From the NCBI GenBank assembly GCA_022842935.1, contig JALHOP010000009.1:186001-250000 (forward strand): a DNA stretch of 64,000 nucleotides, read 5' to 3'. Under the pieces are notes generated by a model. The model saw only the letters and a list, made by a program, of their open reading frames with translations, did not search any database and was not told the DNA's origin. Of the stretch, positions 10,362 through 19,171 are shown piece by piece (positions within the stretch are counted from its first letter, which is position 1; every line of letters starts with the position of its first letter). The translations under genes and the position numbers were made by a program. This stretch comes from Myxococcota bacterium. Its GTDB lineage: Bacteria; Myxococcota; XYA12-FULL-58-9; JALHOP01.

Positions 10362-12053
10362 TCAACGCAGGGAGCGGTACGCAAGTACGCTTACCTCGGC
10401 GTCTTCGCTGACGAGCTCGAAGTAACCGCTGGCGATGAGTTTGTCGCGACCCTCGGTGCCAAGCCGCAACCGCCGCTTGCCATACGCGACGTCGCGGTCG
10501 TGAACCACATGGGTGACGCCGTAGTAATCGAGCGCGGCTCGTACCGTTTCGTTTACGACGCCATCGTTGAGCTCCGCGAGCGCGGTGTGCGCATCGAAGG
10601 CGGCCTGCGGCCCCACCGGCTCGTAGCCGTTCACGAACGGCCTCCCCGTCGCCATGATGTAGCGATGTGCCGCCGAGCCAACCGCGTCATTCGGCGCGCC
10701 GTAGGGCAAGTAGAGCAAGGGGCCGGCGCCAGGGATGGTGAGGTGCGCCGTGGGACCCCGAGACAAGAGGGTTTGCGGCGACACCACCACGAAGTCGAGG
10801 AGCGCGGCGGCGACCGCGATGGCGGCGAGCCTCGGCTTTGCGGTGGTACGGAGCCTGTCGATGGCCCACGCGGCGAGCATTGCCAACGCGAATACGAGCA
10901 CGAACGACAGACGACCCTTGACCCGCACGAAGCCCCAATACGGTACGAGCACCTTGAGGAGGGCGTACAGAGGCGGCAGGACGGGGCTGAACATCAAGAA
11001 GAGCGTGATGAGCAATGTCCAGCCGAGTACGCGCGCCTGACCGTCGAGAACGGTGACGTCCGTGCGCCTACGCCGATGGAGCGCGAGGCCGATGAGTACC
11101 AAGACGGACAAGCCAACGTAGTGCGAGCGGCGCTCGAGCTCGTGACTGAACACGACCTGACGCGTGAAGCGGACCCACGGGACGAAAAAATCGAAGGGTA
11201 GCGGCGTGAGAGCCTCAGCCTCGTGGGCGGAGCGACCTGCTTTCACGGGCGATAGGTCGAGGCCGAACCGCTGGACCCAGCGCACCCAGACCAGTCCGCA
11301 CAACGCGAGGAAACCCGACGGCACGAGGCTCGCAATGCGATACGCCGTTGCGCGCCATCCTTCACCGCGATGGCGGACTAGAACGGTTGCGACGAACACG
11401 CCCACGAGCAGAGTCGTGTAGTAGAAGAGGTGCCACTCACCGCACGCGAGAAACAGTAGCAAGGCGCCGAGGCCAGTGGCCGTCCAGGTGCGTCGCAAGA
11501 AGCGCTTTTCGCCTAGCCACGACCACAACGAGAGCCACACCAGGGGAAACGTTCCGACGAGAAAGCCGTTGGCGTGCCCGCAGGTTGCTTGCACGACGCG
11601 AAACACACAAAAGGCGTAGGCCAGACCAGCCACGAAAGCTGCCGCCTTCGATGCGCCTAGGCGCCTCGCGCAAAAGGCCATGGTCACCCCCGTGACGGGG
11701 AAGCTCGCTAGGAACAGGACGTTGTAGGCCGCTTCAGCGGACAAACCTGTCGCCACGCCAAGCCCCCATAGCGGCTGCATTGGAAACCCCCAAGCGCCCA
11801 TGAGGTGAATGCCGCCAGGGTTGGTACCCGCGAACTCGAGGTCGTTGGCGAAGGGGAAGCGGCCTTCTCGAAGGTTCTTCACGAAGAGCCAGCAGTAGAA
11901 CAGCAGCTGGTGCGGGTCGCCGGTGAGGAAGTCGACTGGCGCGCTCTTCGGCGTCGTCCCCATCGGGATGGCCGAGCTCACGTGCGCGACCAGTGGCCGG
12001 CTCACCCAAAGAGCCGCCACCGTGTACGCCAGTGCGGACACCACATAGAACAT
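10362..12053 (-). CDS. Polytopic inner-membrane protein, possible GT-C type glycosyltransferase
   Basis: The 563-residue protein has about ten to twelve hydrophobic helices spread over residues 1-420, then a soluble C-terminal region of about 140 residues. An early loop holds acidic residues in DFLTGDPHQLLFYCWL, a place where GT-C glycosyltransferases carry catalytic Asp/Glu residues, and the overall plan fits membrane sugar or lipid-linked-sugar enzymes. No definitive motif fixes a family. It converges with the PLP enzyme (33 bases between stops) and is divergent from the small lipoprotein gene, 81 bases apart. Membrane protein is certain; the enzymatic role is a guess. Confidence 0.75.
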   Translation of the reverse strand: MFYVVSALAYTVAALWVSRPLVAHVSSAIPMGTTPKSAPVDFLTGDPHQLLFYCWLFVKNLREGRFPFANDLEFAGTNPGGIHLMGAWGFPMQPLWGLGVATGLSAEAAYNVLFLASFPVTGVTMAFCARRLGASKAAAFVAGLAYAFCVFRVVQATCGHANGFLVGTFPLVWLSLWSWLGEKRFLRRTWTATGLGALLLFLACGEWHLFYYTTLLVGVFVATVLVRHRGEGWRATAYRIASLVPSGFLALCGLVWVRWVQRFGLDLSPVKAGRSAHEAEALTPLPFDFFVPWVRFTRQVVFSHELERRSHYVGLSVLVLIGLALHRRRRTDVTVLDGQARVLGWTLLITLFLMFSPVLPPLYALLKVLVPYWGFVRVKGRLSFVLVFALAMLAAWAIDRLRTTAKPRLAAIAVAAALLDFVVVSPQTLLSRGPTAHLTIPGAGPLLYLPYGAPNDAVGSAAHRYIMATGRPFVNGYEPVGPQAAFDAHTALAELNDGVVNETVRAALDYYGVTHVVHDRDVAYGKRRLRLGTEGRDKLIASGYFELVSEDAEVSVLAYRSLR

Positions 12054-12134
12054 CGCGGACGCACCTTAGCCGTTGCCGTGCCCGCAAGCGATGAGATCTT
12101 GCCAACTCGCGAGCTCCGTAAGCATATCCACCCC

Positions 12135-12533
12135 ATGCAAAAGGCGATCGTGGTGGCGTTTGTTGGGCTTGCGGCCTGCGGCGCGGACCTGCAGGTCCCC
12201 GGCGGCCCGAACCAGAACAACAACAATGCTGGCAACAGCGCGCCGACCTGCAGCGGGCTCGAGGGCGAGACGTTCAGCACCGTCGAAGACCAGTTCATCG
12301 ACCAGCGCTGCCAGTTCGACGCCGCGATGAACTACCAGTGCACCGACCTGTACGGGAGCTGGGACATTTTCTTCGACGACGGTGACTTTTACTGGAGCAC
12401 GTTCCAGCAGACGTTGGTCGGCTCATATACGTGCCGTGGTGGCACCATCACGGCCGAGGCCGATGGCATCGACTACGAGGGCAGCTTCGGCGGCACCACC
12501 TTGACCTGGGAAGGGTTGCAGTACCGCCGCTGA
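12135..12533 (+). CDS. Small lipoprotein of unknown function
   Basis: This ORF encodes 132 residues with a short signal peptide and a lipobox (VGLAAC) directly after it, followed by an Asn/Gly-rich spacer. The mature part is acidic and aromatic with several cysteines (CSGLEG, CQF, CTD, CRGG) that could form disulfides, and looks like a small beta-rich domain. I do not recognise the family. The ATG at 12135 was chosen because it starts the signal peptide; the frame is open further upstream only as antisense to the membrane-protein gene. The his operon begins 111 bases downstream. Confidence 0.75.
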   Translation: MQKAIVVAFVGLAACGADLQVPGGPNQNNNNAGNSAPTCSGLEGETFSTVEDQFIDQRCQFDAAMNYQCTDLYGSWDIFFDDGDFYWSTFQQTLVGSYTCRGGTITAEADGIDYEGSFGGTTLTWEGLQYRR

Positions 12534-12644
12534 GCGCGTAGTGACGAGTGCGCCGCCTCGTCTACGAGCCCATGGGTCGAATCACCCGTGGCTCTGGCCG
12601 CTTGGGTTGGCTCCGTGCTAGCCTTCCGGTCAAACGGAGCGCCT

Positions 12645-13511
12645 TTGAGCACCAGCACTACCGTCAAGCTCGGCCTACCTAAGGGCCGCATGCAAGATGG
12701 CGTCCTCAAGTTACTCGCTGACGCTGGAGTCCAGCTTCGCACGGGCAGTCGCGGCTATCGCCCGAGCATCAATCTTGCGGGCTTCGAAGTGAAGGTCTTG
12801 AAGCCGCAGAACATCGTCGAGATGCTCGAGGCCGGCTCGCGGGATGTTGGCTTCGCGGGCGCCGACTGGGTTGCCGAGCTCAACGCCCACGTCGTCGACC
12901 TCGTCGACACCGGTCTCGATCCCGTGCGTCTCGTGGCCGCGGCGCCGAGCGCCCTCCTCGAGGATGGCAAGCTTCCCAAACGCACACTCGTGGTCGCGTC
13001 TGAGTACCAGCGCTTGGCGCAGGACTGGATTGCCAAAGCCGGCATCTCGGCGCGCTTCGTGCGCTCTTACGGGGCGACCGAAGTTTTTCCACCCGAAGAC
13101 GCCGACTGCATCATCGACAACACAGCGACGGGCGCGACGCTCGTAGCCAATGGTCTCGAGATCGTGGGCGACGTCATGCGGTCGTCGACACGGCTATATG
13201 CCAACCCGCACGCCCTCGAGAATCGCGAGAAGCGTGATGCGATCGACCGCCTCGTCATGTTGTTGCGCTCGGTGCTCGAAGCGCGGCGTCGCGTCATGCT
13301 CGAAGTCAACGTCTCGCCTCAAGACCTCGAGCGCCTGGTCGCCATCTTGCCGTGCATGCGCGAGCCTACGGTTTCGCCGCTTCACGCATCGCGGGGCTAC
13401 GCCGTGAAAGCCGCGGTTCCACGTGAGGACCTTCCCAAGCTCATTCCCACCATCAAAGCCAACGGAGGCACCGACATCGTCGTGTCGAGCCTCGGACAGA
13501 TCGTCCCGTGA
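12645..13511 (+). CDS. hisG: ATP phosphoribosyltransferase, long form
   Basis: HisG condenses ATP and PRPP, the first and feedback-controlled step of histidine synthesis. The N-terminus has the expected KLGLPKGRM, the PRPP loop region reads DNTATGATLVANGL, and the C-terminal third (about 215-288) matches the ACT-like histidine-binding domain of long-form HisG, so no HisZ partner is needed. The TTG at 12645 is preferred: GGAG lies at 12636-12639, five bases upstream, and it gives 288 residues, close to the usual length. An in-frame GTG at 12588 would add 19 residues with no family match. First gene of a seven-gene operon. Confidence 0.95.
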   Translation: MSTSTTVKLGLPKGRMQDGVLKLLADAGVQLRTGSRGYRPSINLAGFEVKVLKPQNIVEMLEAGSRDVGFAGADWVAELNAHVVDLVDTGLDPVRLVAAAPSALLEDGKLPKRTLVVASEYQRLAQDWIAKAGISARFVRSYGATEVFPPEDADCIIDNTATGATLVANGLEIVGDVMRSSTRLYANPHALENREKRDAIDRLVMLLRSVLEARRRVMLEVNVSPQDLERLVAILPCMREPTVSPLHASRGYAVKAAVPREDLPKLIPTIKANGGTDIVVSSLGQIVP

Positions 13512-14536
13512 TTACGCCGGTGCCGGAGGTCGCGGCACTCACGGCCTATGCGTCACCCCAGCCGGTGGCCGGCATCGATTTGCGCTTGGACGGCACCGAA
13601 CGACCGCTGCCGCTGCCGGTGGGCGAGGCTGCGAGTTATCCCAAGGCAACCGAGCTCGAAGCCGCTCTCGCGCAGCGCTTGGACCTTCCGAAAGACCGCG
13701 TTCTCGTGACCGCTGGAGCGGACGAAGCGCTCGATCGCATTTGCCGCGCCTATTTGTCGTCAGCGCGGGCCGCCGTGACGACCGCGCCGACCTTCGAGAT
13801 GATCCGTCACTACGCGAAGCTCGCGGGTAGCGCGCTTCGCGAGGTTCCCTGGTACGACGACAAGCTCGAGCTCGCTGCCTTGCTCGAAGCAACGCAAGGC
13901 ATGCGCGGAATCGCCGCCGTGGCGACGCCGAACAACCCCACGGGGGTCGCGGTCGATCACGAGGTGCTCGTCGAGCTGGCCCGGCATCGGCCCGAAGTGC
14001 TCGTCGTCGCTGACCTCGCCTACATCGAGTTTGCGGCGGTCGACCCCACCAAAGACCTCGCCAAGCACGACAACGTCGTGATGACGCGGACCTTCTCGAA
14101 GGCGTGGGGGATCCCGGGGGCGCGCGTCGGCTACGCGGTTGGTCCCCCGAGCGTCATCGCCGCCATGCGTGTTGCTGGTGGCCCGTATTCGGTTGCGCGC
14201 CCGTCGCTTGCACTCGCGCTCGAGCGCCTAAGGGGTGGAGAAGCCGAGATGCGCGCGTACGTCGCCAAGGCACGCGACGAGGTGAAACGCATGAGTCTCT
14301 TCCTCGCCAAGCACGGCATCACCGTCCCTGTCTCGCAGGCGAACTTCGTACTGCTCACCGGCCCCAAAGTTCCACGGCTCTCAGAAGCGCTCGCCAAGCG
14401 TGGCATCGGGTTGCGCGCTTTCCCGAACGACCCGCACTTGGCCCAGGCCCGGCGCATGGTCATGCCCGCGGATGACCCCACCTACCGTCGTCTGGAGGGC
14501 GCCCTCGGCGAAGCCTTCGCGGAGCTCCACCTATGA
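13508..14536 (+). CDS. hisC: Histidinol-phosphate aminotransferase
   Basis: HisC transfers the glutamate amino group to imidazole-acetol phosphate using PLP. It is a fold-type I aminotransferase of 342 residues; the PLP lysine is in RTFSKAWGIPGARVGY, and ATPNNPTG is the conserved substrate/cofactor loop. It starts at a GTG overlapping the hisG stop by four bases (GTGA). It is slightly shorter than typical HisC (about 350-360), with no missing motif. Its position in the his operon settles the assignment among related aminotransferases. Confidence 0.95.
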   Translation: MITPVPEVAALTAYASPQPVAGIDLRLDGTERPLPLPVGEAASYPKATELEAALAQRLDLPKDRVLVTAGADEALDRICRAYLSSARAAVTTAPTFEMIRHYAKLAGSALREVPWYDDKLELAALLEATQGMRGIAAVATPNNPTGVAVDHEVLVELARHRPEVLVVADLAYIEFAAVDPTKDLAKHDNVVMTRTFSKAWGIPGARVGYAVGPPSVIAAMRVAGGPYSVARPSLALALERLRGGEAEMRAYVAKARDEVKRMSLFLAKHGITVPVSQANFVLLTGPKVPRLSEALAKRGIGLRAFPNDPHLAQARRMVMPADDPTYRRLEGALGEAFAELHL

Positions 14537-15114
14537 GACACGCCGAGGTCACTCGTAAAACCGCCGAGACCGACGTCCGCTGTAGCGTCAACCTGGACGG
14601 CGAGGGCAAGTCGGACATCCAGACGGGGATCGGCTTTCTCGACCACATGTTCGCGGCGCTTGCGAAACATGCGCGGTTCGATTTGACGCTCACGTGCAAG
14701 GGCGATCTCGAGGTCGACGATCACCACACGGCCGAGGACTGTGCGTTGGCGCTGGGCGCCGCCATCGACAAGGCACTCGGTGAGCGCCGCGGTATCTTCC
14801 GTTTCGGAGACGCGCACGCTCCGCTCGATGAGGCACTTGCTCGCGCGGTGGTCGACCTCGCAGGGAGGCCCTCGCCGCACGTCGCGCTCGGCCTGCGCCG
14901 CGATAGCATTGGCGACATCTCCTGCGAGTCACTCACGCACGTGCTTACGTCGCTTGGCACCGCTATGCGCGCGGCGCTGCACGTCGACGTGCTCAAGGGT
15001 GAAAACGATCACCACAAGGTCGAAGCCGCCTTCAAGGCCACGGCGTTGGCCTTGCGTCACGCCGTCGCCCACGACGGCTCGACCCAAGTGCCGAGCACCA
15101 AAGGCGTTCTGTGA
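14533..15114 (+). CDS. hisB: Imidazoleglycerol-phosphate dehydratase, monofunctional
   Basis: This dehydratase converts imidazole-glycerol phosphate to imidazole-acetol phosphate. All signature metal-binding motifs are present: GFLDHMF, DDHHTAEDCALALG and the C-terminal ENDHHKVEAAFKA. At 193 residues it is the stand-alone dehydratase; the HAD phosphatase domain fused in enterobacterial HisB is absent, so histidinol phosphate must be dephosphorylated by another protein. Its ATG overlaps the hisC stop (ATGA). Confidence 0.97.
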   Translation: MRHAEVTRKTAETDVRCSVNLDGEGKSDIQTGIGFLDHMFAALAKHARFDLTLTCKGDLEVDDHHTAEDCALALGAAIDKALGERRGIFRFGDAHAPLDEALARAVVDLAGRPSPHVALGLRRDSIGDISCESLTHVLTSLGTAMRAALHVDVLKGENDHHKVEAAFKATALALRHAVAHDGSTQVPSTKGVL

Positions 15115-15716
15115 GCCGGACCATCGTCATCGTGCGCACCGGCACGGCGAATCTTGCGTCTGTGCGCGCCGCCTTCGAACGGCAGGGCCTCGGCATCGAG
15201 CTCACGCAAGATCCACGACGCGTCGCCGATGCGGATCGTGTGGTTCTGCCAGGGGTCGGCGCTTTCGGTGCTTCGATGGCCGAGCTCGTCGAGCGAGGCC
15301 TCGCTGCTGCGCTCGCCGAGCGCGCCCGCGAAGGTCGCTCGCTCCTCGCGATCTGCGTCGGCATGCAGCTCCTCTGCAGGGAAAGCACCGAGTCACCCGG
15401 CGCGCGGGGACTTTGCGTGGTCGACGCGCTAGTCGAGCGCTTCGGTGGACCTGGCTTGCGCGTACCCCAGCTTGGCTGGAACGACGTCGACGCTCCGCCG
15501 CATGCCCGTTTCCTGCGTAGTGGCGTTGCGTATTTCGCGAACTCGTATCGTTTGCCGCGCGCGGCGAACGGATGGACTGCGGCTACCGCCGAGCACGGTG
15601 GGTCATTCGTCGCCGCCATGGAGCGCGGCAATGTCCTCGCCTGCCAGTTCCATCCCGAGCTGTCGGGAGAGTGGGGAGCGCGGCTCCTGGCCCGCTGGGT
15701 CGAGGAGAGCGGTTGA
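15111..15716 (+). CDS. hisH: Imidazole glycerol phosphate synthase, glutaminase subunit
   Basis: HisH is a class I glutamine amidotransferase that feeds ammonia to HisF. The catalytic Cys is in LLAICVGMQLL (the usual context is CLGMQ), and the His-Glu pair is in CQFHPELSGEWG; the oxyanion glycine region is LPGVGAFG. It has 201 residues. It starts with a GTG overlapping hisB by four bases, and its stop shares one base with the hisF start (TGATG), which suits stoichiometric production of the HisHF complex. Confidence 0.96.
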   Translation: MSRTIVIVRTGTANLASVRAAFERQGLGIELTQDPRRVADADRVVLPGVGAFGASMAELVERGLAAALAERAREGRSLLAICVGMQLLCRESTESPGARGLCVVDALVERFGGPGLRVPQLGWNDVDAPPHARFLRSGVAYFANSYRLPRAANGWTAATAEHGGSFVAAMERGNVLACQFHPELSGEWGARLLARWVEESG

Positions 15717-16468
15717 TGCTCAAGACCCGAATTATCCCCTGTCTCGATTGCAAAGACGGGCGCGTCGTCAAAGGCGTTCGCTTCGAAGGCCTGCGTGACG
15801 CGGGATCGCCAGCGGAGCTCGCTGCGGCGTACGAACGGCAAGGCGCCGACGAGATCGTCGTCCTCGACATCTCGGCGACGACCGAGGGCCGCAACGCTGC
15901 GCTCGCAACGGTCCGCGCAGTGCGGCGTGAGCTTGCGATTCCGCTCACCGTGGGTGGCGGCGTCGGTTCGGCCGAGCAGGCGGGTGTCTTGCTCGACGCG
16001 GGCGCCGACAAGGTCAGCGTCAACAGCGCCGCCGTCAGAGACCCTTCGATCATCGAGGCAATCGCTAACCGCTTTGGCAGACAGTGTGCGGTCATCGCCA
16101 TCGACGCCGCTCGTAAGGGAGCAGCCTGGGAGGTCGTGACCCATAGTGGCAAGAACCGTACGGGCCTCGATGTCATCGCCTGGGTCCGTGAGTCTGTCGA
16201 GCGCGGCGCCGGCGAGGTGTTGCTCACGAGCTTCGATCGCGACGGCACGCGCTCAGGGTACGACCTCGAGCTCTTGACGGCCGTGAGCTCCGCGGTATCG
16301 GTGCCAGTCATCGCCTCGGGCGGCGCGGCGCACGCCGAACATTTGCTCGACGCTCTGCGCGCCGGTGCCACCGATGTCCTGGCGGCAAGTATCTTCCATG
16401 ACGGCGATCTGACGGTTGGTGCGGTGAAGGCTTATCTCGCCCAGCACGGCGCGCGGGTGCGCTTGTGA
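15716..16468 (+). CDS. hisF: Imidazole glycerol phosphate synthase, cyclase subunit
   Basis: HisF is the (beta-alpha)8 barrel that closes the imidazole ring, releasing AICAR. The catalytic aspartates fall in IIPCLDCKDGRVVKG (first strand) and LTSFDRDGTRSGYD (fifth strand). The ATG at 15716 gives 250 residues, the normal size; the frame runs open upstream to 15572 but only inside hisH. It overlaps the next gene by four bases. Confidence 0.97.
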   Translation: MLKTRIIPCLDCKDGRVVKGVRFEGLRDAGSPAELAAAYERQGADEIVVLDISATTEGRNAALATVRAVRRELAIPLTVGGGVGSAEQAGVLLDAGADKVSVNSAAVRDPSIIEAIANRFGRQCAVIAIDAARKGAAWEVVTHSGKNRTGLDVIAWVRESVERGAGEVLLTSFDRDGTRSGYDLELLTAVSSAVSVPVIASGGAAHAEHLLDALRAGATDVLAASIFHDGDLTVGAVKAYLAQHGARVRL

Positions 16469-17718
16469 TTGTTCCTTCGATTGACTTGCAAGGTGGCTCG
16501 ACCGTTCAGCTCGTCGGCGGCGAGAAGAAAGCGCTCGATGCAGGCGACCCGCGGCCGATCGCCTCGAAGTTCGGGCGTGTCGGCGAGATAGCGGTTGTCG
16601 ACCTCGATGCCGCGCTGGGTACGGGCTCGAACGCTGCCCTGATTCGCGAGCTGTTGCCGCTCGCGCGCTGTCGCGTTGGGGGGGGGATCCGCGACGTGCG
16701 CACGGCTATTGATTGGCTCGATGCGGGTGCGGTCAAGGTGGTGCTCGGCACCGCGGCGAAGCCCGAGATCTTACGGGAGCTCCCCAAAGAGCGCGTCATC
16801 GCGGCGCTCGACGCCAAACACGGCGAGGTTGTCACGCATGGCTGGGTGCAGGGCACTGGTCGCGGCATCGCCGAACGTATGCTCGAGCTTCGTGACTACG
16901 TTGGTGGCTTTCTCGTCACCTTCGTCGAGCGCGAAGGGCGCATGCAGGGCACCAACATGGGCGAAGTCGCCGAGCTGGTGAGAGCTGCGGGTGGCGCGCG
17001 TCTCACCATCGCCGGTGGGGTCACGACTCCCAACGACGTTGCCGAGCTGCATCGCATCGGCGCTGACGCTCAGGTGGGGATGGCTCTCTACACCGGTCGC
17101 TTCGACCTGGCAGACGCCACGGCCGCACTCTTGACGTCCGACCGCCCTGACGGCTTGTGGCCGACTGTGGTGGTCGATGAGCTGGGCGTCGCGCTCGGCC
17201 TTGCGTACTCCGACAAAGAGAGCTTGAAGACCGCGCTTGCGCGCGGCGTCGGCGCCTATCATTCGCGCAAGCGCGGCCTGTGGGTAAAAGGCGAGAGCTC
17301 CGGTGCGACCCAAGTGCTGCTCGCGGTCGATGTGGACTGCGACGCCGACGCGCTGCGCTTCACGGTGAAGCAAGCGCCCCCGGGCTTCTGCCATCGCGAG
17401 ACGGCGACCTGTTGGGGCGATGCCACTGGCATCGATGCGACAGCGCGGCTCGTGGCGCAGCGTATGAAAGATGCGCCAGCAGGCTCGTATACCAAGCGCC
17501 TGTTCGACGAGCCCGATCTTCTCGCGGCCAAGCTCGTCGAAGAGGCTGGGGAGCTTTCGGCTGCACGGACGCCCAGCGAAGTCGCCCACGAGGCTGCCGA
17601 CCTTCTCTATTTCACCCTCGTCGCCATGGCGCGTCAGGGCGTCTCGCTCGGCGACGTCGCCCGGGTTCTCGACAAGCGCGCCTTGAAGGTGACACGTCGC
17701 CCCGGAAACAAGAAATGA
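16465..17718 (+). CDS. hisA: HisA-HisI-HisE trifunctional fusion
   Basis: One continuous frame of 417 residues joins three consecutive pathway activities. Residues 1-225 are HisA (ProFAR isomerase): D7 in PSIDLQGG, D116 in AALDAK and T152 match the catalytic residues of the barrel. Residues 226-318 are HisI (phosphoribosyl-AMP cyclohydrolase): DGLWPTVV opening, the D-C-D-A-D metal site at 291-295, and zinc cysteines C292, C309 and C316. Residues 325-417 are HisE (PR-ATP pyrophosphohydrolase): EEAGEL and HEAADLLYF supply the magnesium ligands. HisI-HisE fusions are common, but a HisA front end is unusual to my knowledge. A G9 run at 16678-16686 lies in the HisA part. Four-base overlaps on both sides. 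Confidence 0.92.
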   Translation: MIVPSIDLQGGSTVQLVGGEKKALDAGDPRPIASKFGRVGEIAVVDLDAALGTGSNAALIRELLPLARCRVGGGIRDVRTAIDWLDAGAVKVVLGTAAKPEILRELPKERVIAALDAKHGEVVTHGWVQGTGRGIAERMLELRDYVGGFLVTFVEREGRMQGTNMGEVAELVRAAGGARLTIAGGVTTPNDVAELHRIGADAQVGMALYTGRFDLADATAALLTSDRPDGLWPTVVVDELGVALGLAYSDKESLKTALARGVGAYHSRKRGLWVKGESSGATQVLLAVDVDCDADALRFTVKQAPPGFCHRETATCWGDATGIDATARLVAQRMKDAPAGSYTKRLFDEPDLLAAKLVEEAGELSAARTPSEVAHEAADLLYFTLVAMARQGVSLGDVARVLDKRALKVTRRPGNKK

Positions 17719-18962
17719 CCCTACGCCGCATCGCTTTCGCGGACATCGCCCGTACCCGCTTTGACCCAATCGACGAGCCTACGCGCCACGGAGCGGCGGC
17801 GATTCTCGCTGACGTCCGTTCCGGCGGAGAGGCGGCAGTCCGCAAACACGCCGAGCGCTTGGGCGACGTCAAGCCGGGCGAGCCGCTGCTCATCGATGCC
17901 AAGACCCTGGCGAGCGCCCTCGCTGGTCTCCCAAGAGGTGATCGGGAGACGCTCGAGCGGACCGCCGAGCGCATCCAGCGCTTCGCCGACGCACAGAAGA
18001 AGAGTCTCGTCGCCACGGAGCTCGAGGTCGAGGGTGGAAGGGCGGGTCACGAGGTACGACCGATGCGCGCGGCGGGCTGCTACGCGCCCGGCGGCCGTTT
18101 TCCTTTGCCTTCATCGGTGCTCATGACTGCTGTCACGGCCAAGGTCGCCGGAGTCGCCGACGTCATCGTCGCTTCGCCGAAACCGACTCCCGTGACCCTT
18201 GCTGCCGCGGCTGTCGCTAAAGCGGACGCACTGCTCGCGGTGGGGGGGGCCCAGGCCATTGCTGCGTTCACCTACGGCGCCGGCCTCATGGCGCCCCGCG
18301 ATGTCATCGCCGGCCCAGGCAATCGCTGGGTCACTGCCGCCAAACAGCTGGTCGCCGGCGTCGTGGCCATCGACATGCTCGCTGGCCCGTCGGAGCTCGT
18401 CGTCATCGCCGACGACACGGCCATGCCCGACGTCATCGCCGCCGACCTTCTCGCGCAGGCCGAACACGACGACGACGCTTTGCCCGTGCTCATCACGACG
18501 AGCACGATGCTCGCCGACGCTGTCGACCTTGCGCTCGCCGAGCAGCTGTCGACCTTGCCAACCAAGGCAACGGCGAGCGCGGCGCTCAAGAATGGGTTCT
18601 GCGTGCTAGCGCGCGACTTCGACGAGGCAGCTGCAGCGTCCGATCTCCTCGCTCCGGAGCACCTCGAGCTGCAGGTCAAGGACATCGACGCGCTGCGCCA
18701 GAAGCTCAATGCCTACGGGGCCCTGTTTGTCGGGAGCGCGGCGGCCGAGGTCTTCGGTGACTACGGCGTCGGTCCAAATCACGTCTTGCCGACGGGCGGC
18801 AGCGCGCGCTTCACCGGCGGCCTGTCGGTGCTTACGTTTTTACGGGTGAGGACCTGGCTTTCCATGAGCGCCGCTCCGGCTCACCTCATCGACGATGTCG
18901 CAAGGCTTGCTCGACTCGAAGGCCTCGAAGCCCACGCCCGCGCTGCGGAGAAGCGCCGCTAG
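17715..18962 (+). CDS. hisD: Histidinol dehydrogenase
   Basis: HisD oxidises histidinol to histidine in two NAD-dependent steps. The zinc site is visible as QAEHDDD (Gln and His), the aspartate within FGDYGVGPNHVLPTGG, and the C-terminal His in EGLEAHA; the catalytic Glu-His pair is in APEHLEL. The ATG at 17715 overlaps the fusion gene stop (ATGA) and gives 415 residues. It is the last gene of the operon. A G8 run encodes part of AVGGAQA near 18242. No histidinol phosphatase gene follows. Confidence 0.97.
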   Translation: MTLRRIAFADIARTRFDPIDEPTRHGAAAILADVRSGGEAAVRKHAERLGDVKPGEPLLIDAKTLASALAGLPRGDRETLERTAERIQRFADAQKKSLVATELEVEGGRAGHEVRPMRAAGCYAPGGRFPLPSSVLMTAVTAKVAGVADVIVASPKPTPVTLAAAAVAKADALLAVGGAQAIAAFTYGAGLMAPRDVIAGPGNRWVTAAKQLVAGVVAIDMLAGPSELVVIADDTAMPDVIAADLLAQAEHDDDALPVLITTSTMLADAVDLALAEQLSTLPTKATASAALKNGFCVLARDFDEAAAASDLLAPEHLELQVKDIDALRQKLNAYGALFVGSAAAEVFGDYGVGPNHVLPTGGSARFTGGLSVLTFLRVRTWLSMSAAPAHLIDDVARLARLEGLEAHARAAEKRR

Positions 18963-18981
18963 AGGAGCCGACGCCGCCCCG

Positions 18982-19024
18982 CTTGGCCACCGTCGGGGGG
19001 GGGGCCGTATGACCCGGTGCCAAG
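18982..19024 (+). terminator. Imperfect hairpin plus G10 tract after hisD
   Basis: CTTGGCCACCG (18982-18992) pairs with CGGTGCCAAG (19015-19024) with a single bulged base; the loop holds ten consecutive G (18995-19004). A GC palindrome, CGGCCGCGGCCG, follows at 19031-19042. There is no T-tract. It could end the his transcript or mark the opgG leader. Confidence 0.3.
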
Positions 19025-19171
19025 GCTGTCCGGCCGCGGCCGCCAAGTGTGCGTAACAGAGAGCGAAAATTGTCGAAAACAATACCCTTGCGTAGCGACG
19101 CGCTTTTCGTCATGTCGCAGCCACCGCAACAGACTCGATTGGTTTACGGATTGCTTCGGCACGCTTTCGTC

